DNA of 42,810 bases. It comes from Halobacteriales archaeon QS_9_67_17. GTDB lineage: Archaea > Halobacteriota > Halobacteria > Halobacteriales > Haloarculaceae. The stretch lies in the NCBI GenBank assembly GCA_003023185.1, contig PXSB01000035.1, positions 1-42,810 on the forward strand. The letters run 5' to 3'. Under the pieces are notes generated by a model that did not search any database, was not told the origin of the DNA, and saw nothing but the letters and a program-made list of their open reading frames with translations. Both the position numbers and the translations under genes were made by a program. This document shows positions 8,085-16,656 of this stretch, piece after piece. Within the stretch, counting starts at the first letter, position 1. Each line of letters opens with the position of its first letter.

Positions 8085-8252
8085 GTGTACCGGTGTAACG
8101 ACTGCGGCTCCGACACCAAACAGCCGTTCGAGTGTGACCACTGCGACCAGCGGTTCTGTTCCGACCACCGCCTCCCGGAGAACCACAACTGTCCGCTCTT
8201 CTCGACGGACGACGACATCTCCAACTTCGGCGGCGGCGGGCCGGGCACGTAG
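8085..8252 (+). CDS. AN1-type zinc finger protein
   Basis: A protein of 55 residues that is almost entirely one AN1 zinc finger. The spacing CxxC, CxxC, then FCSDHRLPENHNC gives the six Cys and two His needed for two zinc ions. A short Gly-rich acidic tail follows. AN1 proteins bind protein partners or nucleic acids; archaeal roles are unclear. An in-frame GTG at 7992 would add 31 residues, but that codon lies inside the mobile element and the extra sequence has no family likeness, so I start at the GTG at 8085. Confidence 0.78.
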   Translation: MYRCNDCGSDTKQPFECDHCDQRFCSDHRLPENHNCPLFSTDDDISNFGGGGPGT

Positions 8253-8381
8253 TCGAGGCTCGTCGGTCGACCCGCGCCGCGATCCTCGCCTACCGGGGCA
8301 GGGAGTGTCGCCGCCGACACAGTGATACGCCCGGTGGCTGGAGTGTGATGTGACGCGCCCATCCGGCGGCGCACACGAACC

Positions 8382-8747
8382 ATGGTCGAGATACTACACA
8401 CCTGTCTGAACGTTGCCGACGCCGAGACATCGATACAGTTCTACGAACAGTTCGGCTTCGAGGAGTCGTGGGGATTCGAGGACGGCGACACGCGCCACCG
8501 CTACGTCGCCGACGACGACGGCGTCGAGATACAGTTCGCCGACACCGAGGGTGACGAGACCTTCGAGGACGGCACGGCGTGGGACCACCTCGCCATCGGC
8601 GTCGACGACGTGGACGCCACCTTCGAGCGCGCCGACCACCACGGCGTCGTGAAGGAACCGGGGGACCAACCCGCGGCCGGCGCGCGGACGGCGTTCATCG
8701 AGGACCCCGACGGCCATGTCGTCGAACTCATCGAGCCGCTGGAGTAA
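8382..8747 (+). CDS. VOC-superfamily (glyoxalase/bleomycin resistance-like) protein
   Basis: A 121-residue protein with the paired beta-alpha-beta-beta-beta modules of the vicinal oxygen chelate fold. The N-terminal module has ILHTCLNVADAETSIQFYE; the second has WDHLAIGVDDVDATFE and ends in FIEDPDGHVVELIE. His6, the second-module His and the terminal Glu residues are candidate metal ligands, as in glyoxalase I. The enzyme activity could be a glyoxalase, dioxygenase or resistance protein and cannot be chosen from sequence alone. It converges on the large dehydrogenase gene with a hairpin between them. Confidence 0.85.
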   Translation: MVEILHTCLNVADAETSIQFYEQFGFEESWGFEDGDTRHRYVADDDGVEIQFADTEGDETFEDGTAWDHLAIGVDDVDATFERADHHGVVKEPGDQPAAGARTAFIEDPDGHVVELIEPLE

Positions 8748-8762
8748 TCCCTCCGTCGGCTT

Positions 8763-8782
8763 CGAGAACACCGTAGTTCTCG
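8763..8782. terminator. Hairpin between convergent genes
   Basis: CGAGAAC (8763-8769) and GTTCTCG (8776-8782) form a perfect 7-bp stem with a 6-nt loop, between the stops of the VOC gene and the dehydrogenase gene. It could help end transcription from both sides, although archaeal terminators mainly need T-runs and none is conspicuous here. Confidence 0.35.
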
Positions 8783-8815
8783 CACAGTAGTTCGAAAATA
8801 CGCAGTTACCTCTGC

Positions 8816-11800
8816 TCAGTCTAGCGCGACAGCCAACTTCTCGACGGGGTGGGGTGGCTGTTCGTGGCCTTCGCGGTCGCCCAACTGCGAGCGACAGGAC
8901 GCGCCCGGTGCGGTCACCGTCGGCGCGTCGCTCTCCTCGACCTGCTCGAACAGGATGTTGCCGATTGCCTTCGACAGCTCGTAGTGCTCTTCCTCGTAGC
9001 CGAAGGAGCCGGCCATCCCACAGCAGGAGGAGTCGAGCGGGTCAACGCCGTAGCCGGCGCGCCGGAGCACACCGACGGCGTGGTGGTCCTTGTTCGTCGC
9101 CTTCTGGTTACAGTGGCCGTGGTAGGCGACCTGCTCGTCGGGCGCGTCCCACTCGACATTCTCGTCGAGTCGTTGCATGTCGGCGTACTCCAGCACGCCG
9201 AACGCCGCCGCGCTGACCGCCTCGGCGGCGTCACCGTCGAGCAGGTCGCGGTACTCGTCTTGGAACATCACGGCGTCGGAGGGTTCGACGAAGATGACGC
9301 TTTTCCCGGCGGCGACGTGCCGCTCCAGCGCGTCCACGTTCGTGCGGGCACGTTCCTTCGCCTTGTCGAGGAAGCCCATCGAGAAGGCCGCGCGCCCGCT
9401 GGCGGCGACGCCGTCGGCCATCTCCACGCGCACGTCCGCCGCCTCCAGCAGCCGGACGGCCGCCTTCCCCGGTGCGGGGTAGCTGTAGTTCGTGTACGTG
9501 TCCGGGAACAGGACGACGGTGTCGCTGGCCTCCGGCTCCGACACGCCGGGACCGCCCCGCTCCTCGAACCAGTCGACCAACGTCTCGCTCGTGAACCGCG
9601 GCAGTTCGCGCTCCGAGTGGATGCCGAGCACCTTCTCCATGACCGTCCGTGCGCCCGGCAGCTTCGAGGCGGCGTTCGACAGCGGCGCGAGCGCGCTCCC
9701 GATCCGAGAGGCGGTGTCGATGTTGGCGAACAGCTTCTCGCGGAAGCCCGCACCCTCTTCTTGGTGGTGCTGGTGTTTCACCTCGGCTTTCAGCTTCGCG
9801 AGGTCGACGCCCGTCGGGCAGTTGCTCTTACACCCCTTACAGCCGACACAGAGGTTCAGGACCTCCTCTTGGAACCGCTCGCTGTGGATCTCGTCCTCGT
9901 CGAGTTCACCGGAGATGGCGGCCCGGAGCATGTTCGCCCGGCCGCGCGTCGTCTGCATTTCCTCCTGTGAGGCGCGGTAGGTGGGACACATCACGTCCGT
10001 GTCCGTCTGCCGGCAGGTGCCACAGCCGTTACACAGTTCGACGAGTTCGGAGAAGCTCCCCTCGTCGGAGAAGTCGAGTTCAGTCTGCGGCTCGATGCTC
10101 TGGTAGTCCGCGCCGTACCGGAGGTTCTCGCGCATGTCCGCGCCGACGCCCCGCTCGGAGTCCGGGCCGATGTCGTCGGGGCCCTCGCGGTAGACGACGT
10201 TGCCCGGGTGGAACATCCACTCGGGGTCGAACGCCGTCTTCAGCTGCTTGAACGCGGTCCACAGGTCCTCGCCGTACATCTTCGGGTTGAACTCCGTGCG
10301 CGCCATCCCGTCGCCGTGCTCGCCGGAGAACGCGCCGTGATGCTCCAAGACGAGGTCCGTCACGTCGTCCGTGATCGAGTGCATCTTCTGGATACCCTCC
10401 GACTCCTTCAGGTTGAGGATCGGACGAATGTGGAGCGTCCCGCTGCCAGCGTGCGCGAAGTACGCCGCCGAGGTGCCGTGGTCGTCGAGCACGTCCTCGA
10501 ACCGGCCGACGTACTCGGCGAGTTCGGCCGGCGGCACCGTCGCGTCCTCGATGAACGGGTACGGCTTCGGGTCGCCGTCGAGCGACATCAACAGTGGAAT
10601 AGCCGCCTTCCGGAGCTTCCAGATGTCGTCCTGTGCGGCCTCGCTGTACGCCTCCACGACACCGAACGCGTCGCCGTCGCCGACGAAGTAGTCGTTCGTC
10701 TCGCCGATGGCCGCCTCGAAGTCGTCGACCAGCTCGGAATCGAACTCCAGCATGAGCGCCGCCGTCGTCCCCTCCGGTATCACCTCGACGTACTCCGAGT
10801 AGCCGTCCGACTCGGCGGCGAGCCGGAACACCTCGTCGTCCATCAACTCGACGGCACTCACGTCGAATTCGAGCGCCTCGGGCACCGCCTGCATCGTCTC
10901 CACGAGGTCGTCGAAACAGTACAGCGCCAGCGCCGTCTCGTCGGGAACGGTCACGAGCGACAGCGTCGCCTCCACGATGACACCCAGCGTCCCCTCCGCG
11001 CCGACGAACAGCTTCGAGAGGTTGATTACCTCCTCGCCGTCGTCGTTCTCGTAGATGGCCTTGTGGAGGTTGTATCCCGAAACCGAGCGCTTCAGGCTCG
11101 GATACTTGTCGCCGATTTCCGCTTCGTGCTCCTCGGCGAGGGCACGCACCGTCTCGTAGATGCTCGCTTCAAGATCGTCCTTGGCGATGATCTCCTCGTA
11201 CTCCTCGGAGTCGAGCACGACCTCGCGTGTGTGAACCAGCGAGCCGTCCGCGAGCACGACCTCCAGTTCCTCAGTGTAGGCGTCGGTGATGCCGTACCGC
11301 ACCGAGTGTGCGCCGGTCGAGTTGTTGCCGATGCCGCCGCCGACGCTCGCCCGGTTGGAGGAGGCTGGGTCGGGCGCGAACTTCAGTCCGTGTTCGCCGA
11401 GCTTGGCGTCGAGGTGATCCTGCACGACGCCCGGCTGGATGGTCGCTCGCTGGGCGTCGGGGTCGATGTCGACGATGTCGTCCATGTGTCGGGACACGTC
11501 GAGGACGATACAGCCGGGCCCGACCGTCTGCCCGCCGAGCGAGGAACCCGTGCCCCGCGGCATCACCGGCACGCCGTGGTCGGTGGCCACCTCGACGACC
11601 GCCTGCACGTCCGAGCGGTCGCGTGGACAGACGACCCCTGCTGGCTTCGCCTGGTACACGCTCCCGTCGGTCGCGTACAACACCTGCGCGTATTCGTCGA
11701 ACTGTACCTCCCCTGCCACCCTCTCTCGGAGGTCATCAGCGAGCGCGCTGTACGCCGAAACGTCCGGTCGGTCGAAGCCGAGGGCGTCCGCCGACGTTTC

Positions 11801-11839
11801 CAGCCCGTCCGGCTCGTAGAACTGGTCCTCGACAGCCAT
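8816..11839 (-). CDS. FAD/Fe-S fusion dehydrogenase (D-lactate/glycolate dehydrogenase-like)
   Basis: A 1007-residue fusion. Residues about 55-230 are an FAD-binding type 4 domain (MPRGTGSSLGGQTVGPGC; GGGIGNNSTGAHSVRYG). Residues about 280-560 are the FAD-linked oxidase C-terminal domain. Next come two 4Fe-4S motifs (CNGCGTC with a downstream CP, and CVGCKGCKSNCP), then a C-terminal CCG-type cysteine-rich domain ending with SSCCGMAGSFGYEEEHYE. It therefore combines GlcD-like and GlpC-like halves. Likely reaction: oxidation of D-lactate, glycolate or a similar 2-hydroxy acid, with electrons passed to the membrane. A TATA-like AACTTATTATGAC lies about 27 nt before the ATG. Confidence 0.88.
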   Translation of the reverse strand: MAVEDQFYEPDGLETSADALGFDRPDVSAYSALADDLRERVAGEVQFDEYAQVLYATDGSVYQAKPAGVVCPRDRSDVQAVVEVATDHGVPVMPRGTGSSLGGQTVGPGCIVLDVSRHMDDIVDIDPDAQRATIQPGVVQDHLDAKLGEHGLKFAPDPASSNRASVGGGIGNNSTGAHSVRYGITDAYTEELEVVLADGSLVHTREVVLDSEEYEEIIAKDDLEASIYETVRALAEEHEAEIGDKYPSLKRSVSGYNLHKAIYENDDGEEVINLSKLFVGAEGTLGVIVEATLSLVTVPDETALALYCFDDLVETMQAVPEALEFDVSAVELMDDEVFRLAAESDGYSEYVEVIPEGTTAALMLEFDSELVDDFEAAIGETNDYFVGDGDAFGVVEAYSEAAQDDIWKLRKAAIPLLMSLDGDPKPYPFIEDATVPPAELAEYVGRFEDVLDDHGTSAAYFAHAGSGTLHIRPILNLKESEGIQKMHSITDDVTDLVLEHHGAFSGEHGDGMARTEFNPKMYGEDLWTAFKQLKTAFDPEWMFHPGNVVYREGPDDIGPDSERGVGADMRENLRYGADYQSIEPQTELDFSDEGSFSELVELCNGCGTCRQTDTDVMCPTYRASQEEMQTTRGRANMLRAAISGELDEDEIHSERFQEEVLNLCVGCKGCKSNCPTGVDLAKLKAEVKHQHHQEEGAGFREKLFANIDTASRIGSALAPLSNAASKLPGARTVMEKVLGIHSERELPRFTSETLVDWFEERGGPGVSEPEASDTVVLFPDTYTNYSYPAPGKAAVRLLEAADVRVEMADGVAASGRAAFSMGFLDKAKERARTNVDALERHVAAGKSVIFVEPSDAVMFQDEYRDLLDGDAAEAVSAAAFGVLEYADMQRLDENVEWDAPDEQVAYHGHCNQKATNKDHHAVGVLRRAGYGVDPLDSSCCGMAGSFGYEEEHYELSKAIGNILFEQVEESDAPTVTAPGASCRSQLGDREGHEQPPHPVEKLAVALD

Positions 11840-11873
11840 ACCGCCAGCTACACTCCTGTCATAATAAGTTCGT

Positions 11874-11888
11874 TGTTAGTTGGTAACA
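11874..11888. promoter_or_regulatory. Inverted repeat upstream of the lactate dehydrogenase-like gene
   Basis: TGTTA-GTTGG-TAACA is a perfect 5+5 inverted repeat directly upstream of the TATA-like box of the minus-strand dehydrogenase gene and about 30 nt before the start of the divergent CFI-box gene. Its place suits an operator or activator site for either gene. Confidence 0.35.
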
Positions 11889-11917
11889 CTCATACGGAGC
11901 GGGGAAATAGAGGGGCT

Positions 11918-12520
11918 GTGACCGAGGACGAGACGGACGACGACCGGCTCGACGCCTTCGTGGGCGACGGTCGCGAGAAGTATCTCGTCGCGCACACGAC
12001 CGACGGTGAACGGGTAGAGTACGGCGAGACGTACGTCAAACACGCGGCGGACGCGTACGCCGTCTCCGACGACCCGACGTTTCCCCCCGAGGAGACGGAG
12101 CGGCTGTCGAAGGCCGACCTCGCCCGCGTCGAGGTGGACCAACACCACTCGACGTGTTTCATCACGACGGCGGCGGGCGACGAGGGCGACCTCGCGGCGC
12201 TGCGTGGGTTCCGCGACGACGCGATGGCCGAGTCGCGCGTCGGCCGACCGCTCGTCGCGCTCTACGAACGAGTCAGCCCGCCGATTGCACGAACGCTCGC
12301 CGCGCATCCGACCGCGACGACGACGCGCTTCGTCGGGTGGCTCATCGGACGCTGTGCCGCGCTCGCCCGCCGCCGCGAGACGGCTGACCCCGTCCGGCCG
12401 CTCATCTCCGTACTACTCGTCGCGCTGTACGTCGTCGGGCTGGTGTGCGCGGCGGCCGGCCACGCCGCCATCCGCGCCCGTCAGTCGAAGAAGCGCGTGA
12501 TGCTCTCGCCGGGTCGGTAG
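11918..12520 (+). CDS. CFI-box membrane protein of unknown function
   Basis: A 200-residue protein. Residues 80-130 carry the CFI-box pattern: CFITTA, then LRGFRDDAM, then VGRPLVALYERVSPPIA. This conserved segment is seen in many bacterial and archaeal proteins and has no known role. The N-terminal 75 residues are acidic and soluble. A strongly hydrophobic segment at about 162-182 predicts a C-terminal membrane anchor followed by basic residues. The GTG at 11918 is used because the open frame upstream is antisense to the dehydrogenase gene. Its last 40 nt overlap the convergent gene ending at 12481. Confidence 0.75.
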   Translation: MTEDETDDDRLDAFVGDGREKYLVAHTTDGERVEYGETYVKHAADAYAVSDDPTFPPEETERLSKADLARVEVDQHHSTCFITTAAGDEGDLAALRGFRDDAMAESRVGRPLVALYERVSPPIARTLAAHPTATTTRFVGWLIGRCAALARRRETADPVRPLISVLLVALYVVGLVCAAAGHAAIRARQSKKRVMLSPGR

Positions 12521-13032
12521 CCGAGTCCCGACGCCTCCTCGAAGGCGACACCACGCGCCGAGAGCCACGGGTCCAGATCGCCGCCCAGCGCTGCGATGTC
12601 GCTCTGCTCGCGGTCGTGGAGTCGGTAGGCGTGACTCGACCCGACATCGGGGTAGACGCCGAGCCGGGGCCGACCGAGTCGGCCGCCGTCGTGGAGCGTC
12701 ACCCGGTCGAGGTTGTCGTACGCGTGCCACACCACCGTGTCGGCCTGTAACAGCACCTCGTCGACGCCGTGCACCTCGTACACCCGCTCCATCGCGGCGG
12801 CCTCGCGGCGGTGTTTCCGCGCGCCGACCCCGAAGATCGGCGTGAGATACTCGTACTCGGCGACGTAGAGCCCGTCCTCGACGAAGAACAGATCCGCCAG
12901 CCGAAGCGGGAAGGAGCCGGTCATCCCGAAGCCGATCCGGATCTCGACCTCGATGTCGGAGGTCGGGAGCTCCTCGAACTCCTCGGCCGACATCTCCTCG
13001 TCTGCCGGCGCTTGGCCGTCGGAACTACTCAT
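12481..13032 (-). CDS. Conserved haloarchaeal protein, third gene of transporter operon
   Basis: A 183-residue soluble acidic protein I cannot assign. It starts with a disordered acidic tail (residues 1-25). The folded part follows, with FPLRLADLFFVEDGLYVAEY and LTPIFG, then a stretch of charged helix and VLLQADTVVWHAYDNLDRV, a layout that suggests a PH-like or GRAM-like beta domain. Its start codon overlaps the stop of the upstream membrane protein gene by four bases, so it is translated from the same message as the Nramp-like transporter. Start chosen at the ATG at 13032. Confidence 0.72.
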   Translation of the reverse strand: MSSSDGQAPADEEMSAEEFEELPTSDIEVEIRIGFGMTGSFPLRLADLFFVEDGLYVAEYEYLTPIFGVGARKHRREAAAMERVYEVHGVDEVLLQADTVVWHAYDNLDRVTLHDGGRLGRPRLGVYPDVGSSHAYRLHDREQSDIAALGGDLDPWLSARGVAFEEASGLGYRPGESITRFFD

Positions 13033-13430
13033 TCGACGCCACCGTCGACGGTGCGGGCGATTGCTATTCGACCGAACGCTACCGCGCCGATGGCGAACAA
13101 TCCACCGATCCACAGTCGCCCCTGCAGGCCCAGATAGCCGCCGACCGCGATGCCGCCCAGCGCGGCGGCGACGGCGACCTGTGCCACCGCGCCCGGCGTC
13201 TCTATGTCGGCAGGGGCCGACGCGTCGTCCGTCTCGCCGGTCGCCCGGAGGCGTCGTTCGCCGATGTAGGTGACGACCATGGCGGCGAGCGCGACGGCGA
13301 CGAGCGCGGTCCGCACCGGCTGTGACACCGGGATACCGGCGGCTTCGAGCGCGGGCGGCGCGGTGATGACCGCTAGCCCGCCGAGGTAAACGACGTAACG
13401 GTGTCTCACGAGGGTCTGAACGAGGCTCAT
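13029..13430 (-). CDS. Small membrane protein, second gene of transporter operon
   Basis: A 133-residue protein with four hydrophobic segments (about 13-29, 38-56, 81-98 and 105-122) and a short polar loop containing ETDDASAP in the middle. No known domain is recognised. It starts 13 nt after the stop of the Nramp-like transporter gene and overlaps the next gene by four bases, so it belongs to a three-gene operon. An accessory or scaffold role for the transporter is an inference from position only. Confidence 0.7.
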   Translation of the reverse strand: MSLVQTLVRHRYVVYLGGLAVITAPPALEAAGIPVSQPVRTALVAVALAAMVVTYIGERRLRATGETDDASAPADIETPGAVAQVAVAAALGGIAVGGYLGLQGRLWIGGLFAIGAVAFGRIAIARTVDGGVE

Positions 13431-13443
13431 ACGGAGGTGAGCC

Positions 13444-15231
13444 TCAGGCCAGCAGGCCGCTGGCGTCCTCTGCGCCCTCGACGGTGCCGCTCGCGTCGAG
13501 CTTGGCGCGTGCCGACCGGTACATCGTGTACACCTGCACGACGAGAGCGAGCACCCACAGCACGTAGCCGCCGGCGCCGCTCCCGACGACGGCGATGTCG
13601 ACGGTGAAGGACTCGAAGAATACAGCCAGCGAGCCGAGCCCGTAGCTGGCGGCCGCTTCGGCGACCGGCCCGGCGAGCTGCCCGCCGATGAGCAGCACGC
13701 TGAAGAAGCCGAAGAAGCCCGTCGCCCACCACATGGCGACGACACGAGCCCAGCCGGGCTGGGTGTGTTCGGGGAGCCGCGTCGTGTTCAGGATAATCGT
13801 CAACGCGTTGTAGGGCCACATCATCACGCCGGCGATGGCCGCGCCGATGACCAGCAGAATCCACGGCTGGCTGATGAGCGCGACGGCGTTCGACAGCGCG
13901 ATAATGACGATACCCCACAGGGTGAAAAGCGACAGCGTCCCGAGGAACAGCTGCGACTCGTCGATGCCGCGCGCACGACCGTACACCTGATACAGGATAT
14001 CCACGCTGTTGCGGACGAACGACTCGACGATGGCGTACTGCGTGGAGAACAGCGCGATGAAGATCACCGCGTACAGCAGCGTCGCGGAGAGCCCACCGAG
14101 CTGTGGGATGATGACGCTGAGCCACATGTCAATTGCACCGCCCGTGTAACCCTCTGCGTACTCGATTGAGATGGTCATCGCGATGGTGGCGACGACGAGC
14201 AGCCCCACGACGAACGTGAGGAAGTGCTCGCGCTGCGTAACGCTCCACCAGCCGCGCCACCGCTTGAGGTTCTTCTCCGTCGGCTCGAACGCGAAGCCGC
14301 CCTGAATCCCTTCGGGTTCGGCACCGCGAAGCGGGTTCTTGAGTCGGCCCTGATACGTCCCCATGCCGTACCCCTTCTCGCGGGCCCACACGCCCTGCGA
14401 GAGGTTGATGTAGCCGCCGGCCCCGGCGTACGCCAAGCCGCCGAGGAAGGTGGCGATGTCGAGTTCGTCCGCCGGCGGGAGCGCCCCGAAGTTCACGGCT
14501 CCCGCGGGCACGTTCACGAGTTGCCCGGCCGAGCCGACGACCATCGCCAGCACGACTGCCGCTCCGACAGCGACGAACATCAGCGCGACCTGTGCGTTCT
14601 CGATGATGTTGTACAGGACGGGTCCGGCCTGATACGACAGCCAGATCAACACCATCGAGACGACGGCGATCATCCACCAGTCGCCCGTGGCGACGATACC
14701 CGTCCAATCGGCGAACACCTTCGCGCCGCCCGACGCCCAGCCGGGCCAGCCGAGATGGAACAGCCCGGCGACGAGGAAGAACCACGGCCAGACGCGACTG
14801 ATGCGGTCGTAGCCACGGAAGATACTCTCGCCGGTCGCCATCGTCCACCGCTGGAGCTCCGTGTTGATGAAGAACTGCGTGATGACGCCGATCCAGAACG
14901 CCCAGTAGAGGGTCCAGCCGTACTGGGCGAGTAGCTTCGGCCAGAACATCGTCTCCCCGCTGCCCAGCGAGGCCCCGAGCATGATCGCACTCGGGCCGAC
15001 GATGTGGCTGACCTTCGGCACCTTCGGCATCTCGGAGAGCTTGTAGCCGTCCTTCGTACCTTCCTCTGGGTACGACGACGTCGCTGGCGCCGACTCCAGC
15101 GAGTCGTAGTCGCGTTCCCTGTACACCGTATCTCGATACTGTTTGCCCACCTCTGCGGTCGTGTAAACGTCATCGTCCTCGGTGATGACGCCCCCGTCCG
15201 GTTCGGCCGGCTCCGAGTGCTCGTCTGCCAT
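13444..15231 (-). CDS. Nramp-like transporter, first gene of a three-gene operon
   Basis: A 595-residue membrane protein with about twelve hydrophobic segments after an 80-residue acidic N-terminal extension. The first membrane segment holds GPSAIMLGASLGSGETMFWP, which lines up in style with the Nramp entry motif of the APC superfamily, but the canonical DPGN metal-binding motif is absent. Substrate may therefore not be Mn2+ or Fe2+. The region after residue 300 has a long soluble loop. A purine-rich GGGGGGAG about 6-13 nt before the ATG is a plausible ribosome-binding site, unlike the mostly leaderless genes here. The family call is moderately sure. Confidence 0.65.
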   Translation of the reverse strand: MADEHSEPAEPDGGVITEDDDVYTTAEVGKQYRDTVYRERDYDSLESAPATSSYPEEGTKDGYKLSEMPKVPKVSHIVGPSAIMLGASLGSGETMFWPKLLAQYGWTLYWAFWIGVITQFFINTELQRWTMATGESIFRGYDRISRVWPWFFLVAGLFHLGWPGWASGGAKVFADWTGIVATGDWWMIAVVSMVLIWLSYQAGPVLYNIIENAQVALMFVAVGAAVVLAMVVGSAGQLVNVPAGAVNFGALPPADELDIATFLGGLAYAGAGGYINLSQGVWAREKGYGMGTYQGRLKNPLRGAEPEGIQGGFAFEPTEKNLKRWRGWWSVTQREHFLTFVVGLLVVATIAMTISIEYAEGYTGGAIDMWLSVIIPQLGGLSATLLYAVIFIALFSTQYAIVESFVRNSVDILYQVYGRARGIDESQLFLGTLSLFTLWGIVIIALSNAVALISQPWILLVIGAAIAGVMMWPYNALTIILNTTRLPEHTQPGWARVVAMWWATGFFGFFSVLLIGGQLAGPVAEAAASYGLGSLAVFFESFTVDIAVVGSGAGGYVLWVLALVVQVYTMYRSARAKLDASGTVEGAEDASGLLA

Positions 15232-15378
15232 GTGTGATCTCCCCCCTCGTTCGCTGGGGTCATCGCCACCTTTTGGCCCACCTCACAAAGTATTTGTCGT
15301 GGTCTTTTTACACAATAAGCCCTGAGCCGTCCGAGCGTTAGCCAACGGCGTTTTCCGAGTCCATCTCGAAGATATTCC

Positions 15379-15597
15379 GTGGAGCTATTCGGCTACGCCC
15401 TGACCCGCATGATACTGCTTGCCGCCGTCGCCATGGCGCTCAAGTACAGCCTGCTCGGGGTCTACTCGCTGGCCGCGATGTTCTGGCTCTCGCTCGCGGT
15501 GTACGGCTACCTGATCTGCTTCGGCGGGCGGCCCATCGAGCGACGGCTGTTCGGCCGTCCGGGACCGCCACAACCCCCCGAGCAGGGCGACCCGTAA
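15379..15597 (+). CDS. Small membrane protein, two predicted helices
   Basis: A 72-residue protein starting at GTG, with two hydrophobic segments (about 10-25 and 28-48) and a Pro-rich polar tail. No family is recognised. It points away from the transporter operon, and its last 158 nt overlap the run-on 3' end of the D-2-hydroxyacid dehydrogenase frame on the other strand. Its sequence has real membrane-protein character while the antisense reading is Arg/Ser-rich, so I regard this gene as the more believable of the two in the overlap. Confidence 0.6.
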   Translation: MELFGYALTRMILLAAVAMALKYSLLGVYSLAAMFWLSLAVYGYLICFGGRPIERRLFGRPGPPQPPEQGDP

Positions 15598-16567
15598 CGG
15601 TCGGTCCCCCCCGTGTCGGCGGAACGACGAGGTTCTCGAAGTCGGCGTCCCACCCCTCGCCGGCGGCGCGGTCGACGTTGCCAGCCACGATGTCGGCCAG
15701 CCGCTCGTAGTAGTCGGGGGTGTTGCCGGCGTTGTGTGGCGTGATCTGAACGTTCTGGAAGTCCCACAGCGGATGCTCGGGCGGGAGCGGCTCCGGGTCG
15801 GTCACGTCGAGGGTCGCACCGCCGATGCGGTCGGCTCTGAGCGCGCCGACGAGAGCGTCGGTGTCGACGACCGGCCCCCGCGCGACGTTGACGAGCAGGG
15901 CATCTGCCCGCATCGTGTCGAACTCGTCGCCGCCGACGAGACCGCGCGTCGCGTCCGTGAGCGGGCAGGCGAGCACCACCGCCGCCGCCCGTGCCAGCGC
16001 GTCGTGAAGACCGTCCGGGCCACGCACGGTGTCGGTGGGTCCGCCCTTCTCCGGCGAGGCGCGAACCCCGACCGTCTCCACGTCGAACGCGTGCAGTCGC
16101 TCGACCACCGCACGACCGATGTGACCGAGGCCAACGGCGGCGACCGTCGATCCGGCGAGTTCACGCACCTCGCAGGGCCGCCACTCGGCGCGCTCCTGTC
16201 GCTGATACGCCTCGCGGAACGACCGCACGTGGCCGAGCAGCGCCCCGAGGACGTACTCGCCCATGTTCGGTGCGTGGACGCCCGCGGCGTTCGTGACGCC
16301 GATACCGCGCTGGTCGAGGGCGTCGAGTGGCAGATGCTCGGTGCCGGCGAACCCTCCGGCGAACAGCCGGAGTTCGGTCGCGTGTTCCAGCAGGTCGGTG
16401 TCCACGTCGACGCCCGTGAGGACGTGCGCGTCGGCGACTTCTCGCTCCTCGGCCTCGCGAGTGCGTGCGTGCACGACCTCGTGGTCGGGGAGGCGGTCGC
16501 GGAGCGCGGTCGCGTACTCGCTGGCGTCGATCCCGTGGACGCCCTGTCGACGGACGAGCAGTTTCAT
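15440..16567 (-). CDS. D-2-hydroxyacid dehydrogenase, NAD-dependent
   Basis: A D-isomer-specific 2-hydroxyacid dehydrogenase that interconverts a 2-oxo acid and a D-2-hydroxy acid. It has the NAD-binding motif VGLGHIGRAV, the catalytic Arg in VNVARGPVVDTDAL, the Glu region DVTDPEPLPPEHPLW and the catalytic His in ITPHNAGN. The family normally ends near DFENLVVPPT (about 15620). Here no stop follows, and the frame runs on for about 60 Arg/Ser-rich residues to 15440, antisense to the small membrane protein. Either the natural stop was lost or a small sequence error hides it. Start at the ATG at 16567 (MKLLVRRQGV). Confidence 0.85.
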   Translation of the reverse strand: MKLLVRRQGVHGIDASEYATALRDRLPDHEVVHARTREAEEREVADAHVLTGVDVDTDLLEHATELRLFAGGFAGTEHLPLDALDQRGIGVTNAAGVHAPNMGEYVLGALLGHVRSFREAYQRQERAEWRPCEVRELAGSTVAAVGLGHIGRAVVERLHAFDVETVGVRASPEKGGPTDTVRGPDGLHDALARAAAVVLACPLTDATRGLVGGDEFDTMRADALLVNVARGPVVDTDALVGALRADRIGGATLDVTDPEPLPPEHPLWDFQNVQITPHNAGNTPDYYERLADIVAGNVDRAAGEGWDADFENLVVPPTRGGPTVTGRPARGVVAVPDGRTAVARWAARRSRSGSRTPRARARTSRPASRPRAGCT

Positions 16568-16656
16568 GTCCGGTCGCTCGCTCCCGGACATCAAAAGTCC
16601 CGTCGCTCGTTGGCGACGACGGAAAGCCCCTTGACGCGTCCCGCCGGAGTGGAGGT

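Noticed and set aside
10208-11917. A long open frame leading into the CFI-box gene
   Set aside because: This part is antisense to the 1007-residue dehydrogenase and has no protein-like features; the real gene starts at the GTG at 11918.
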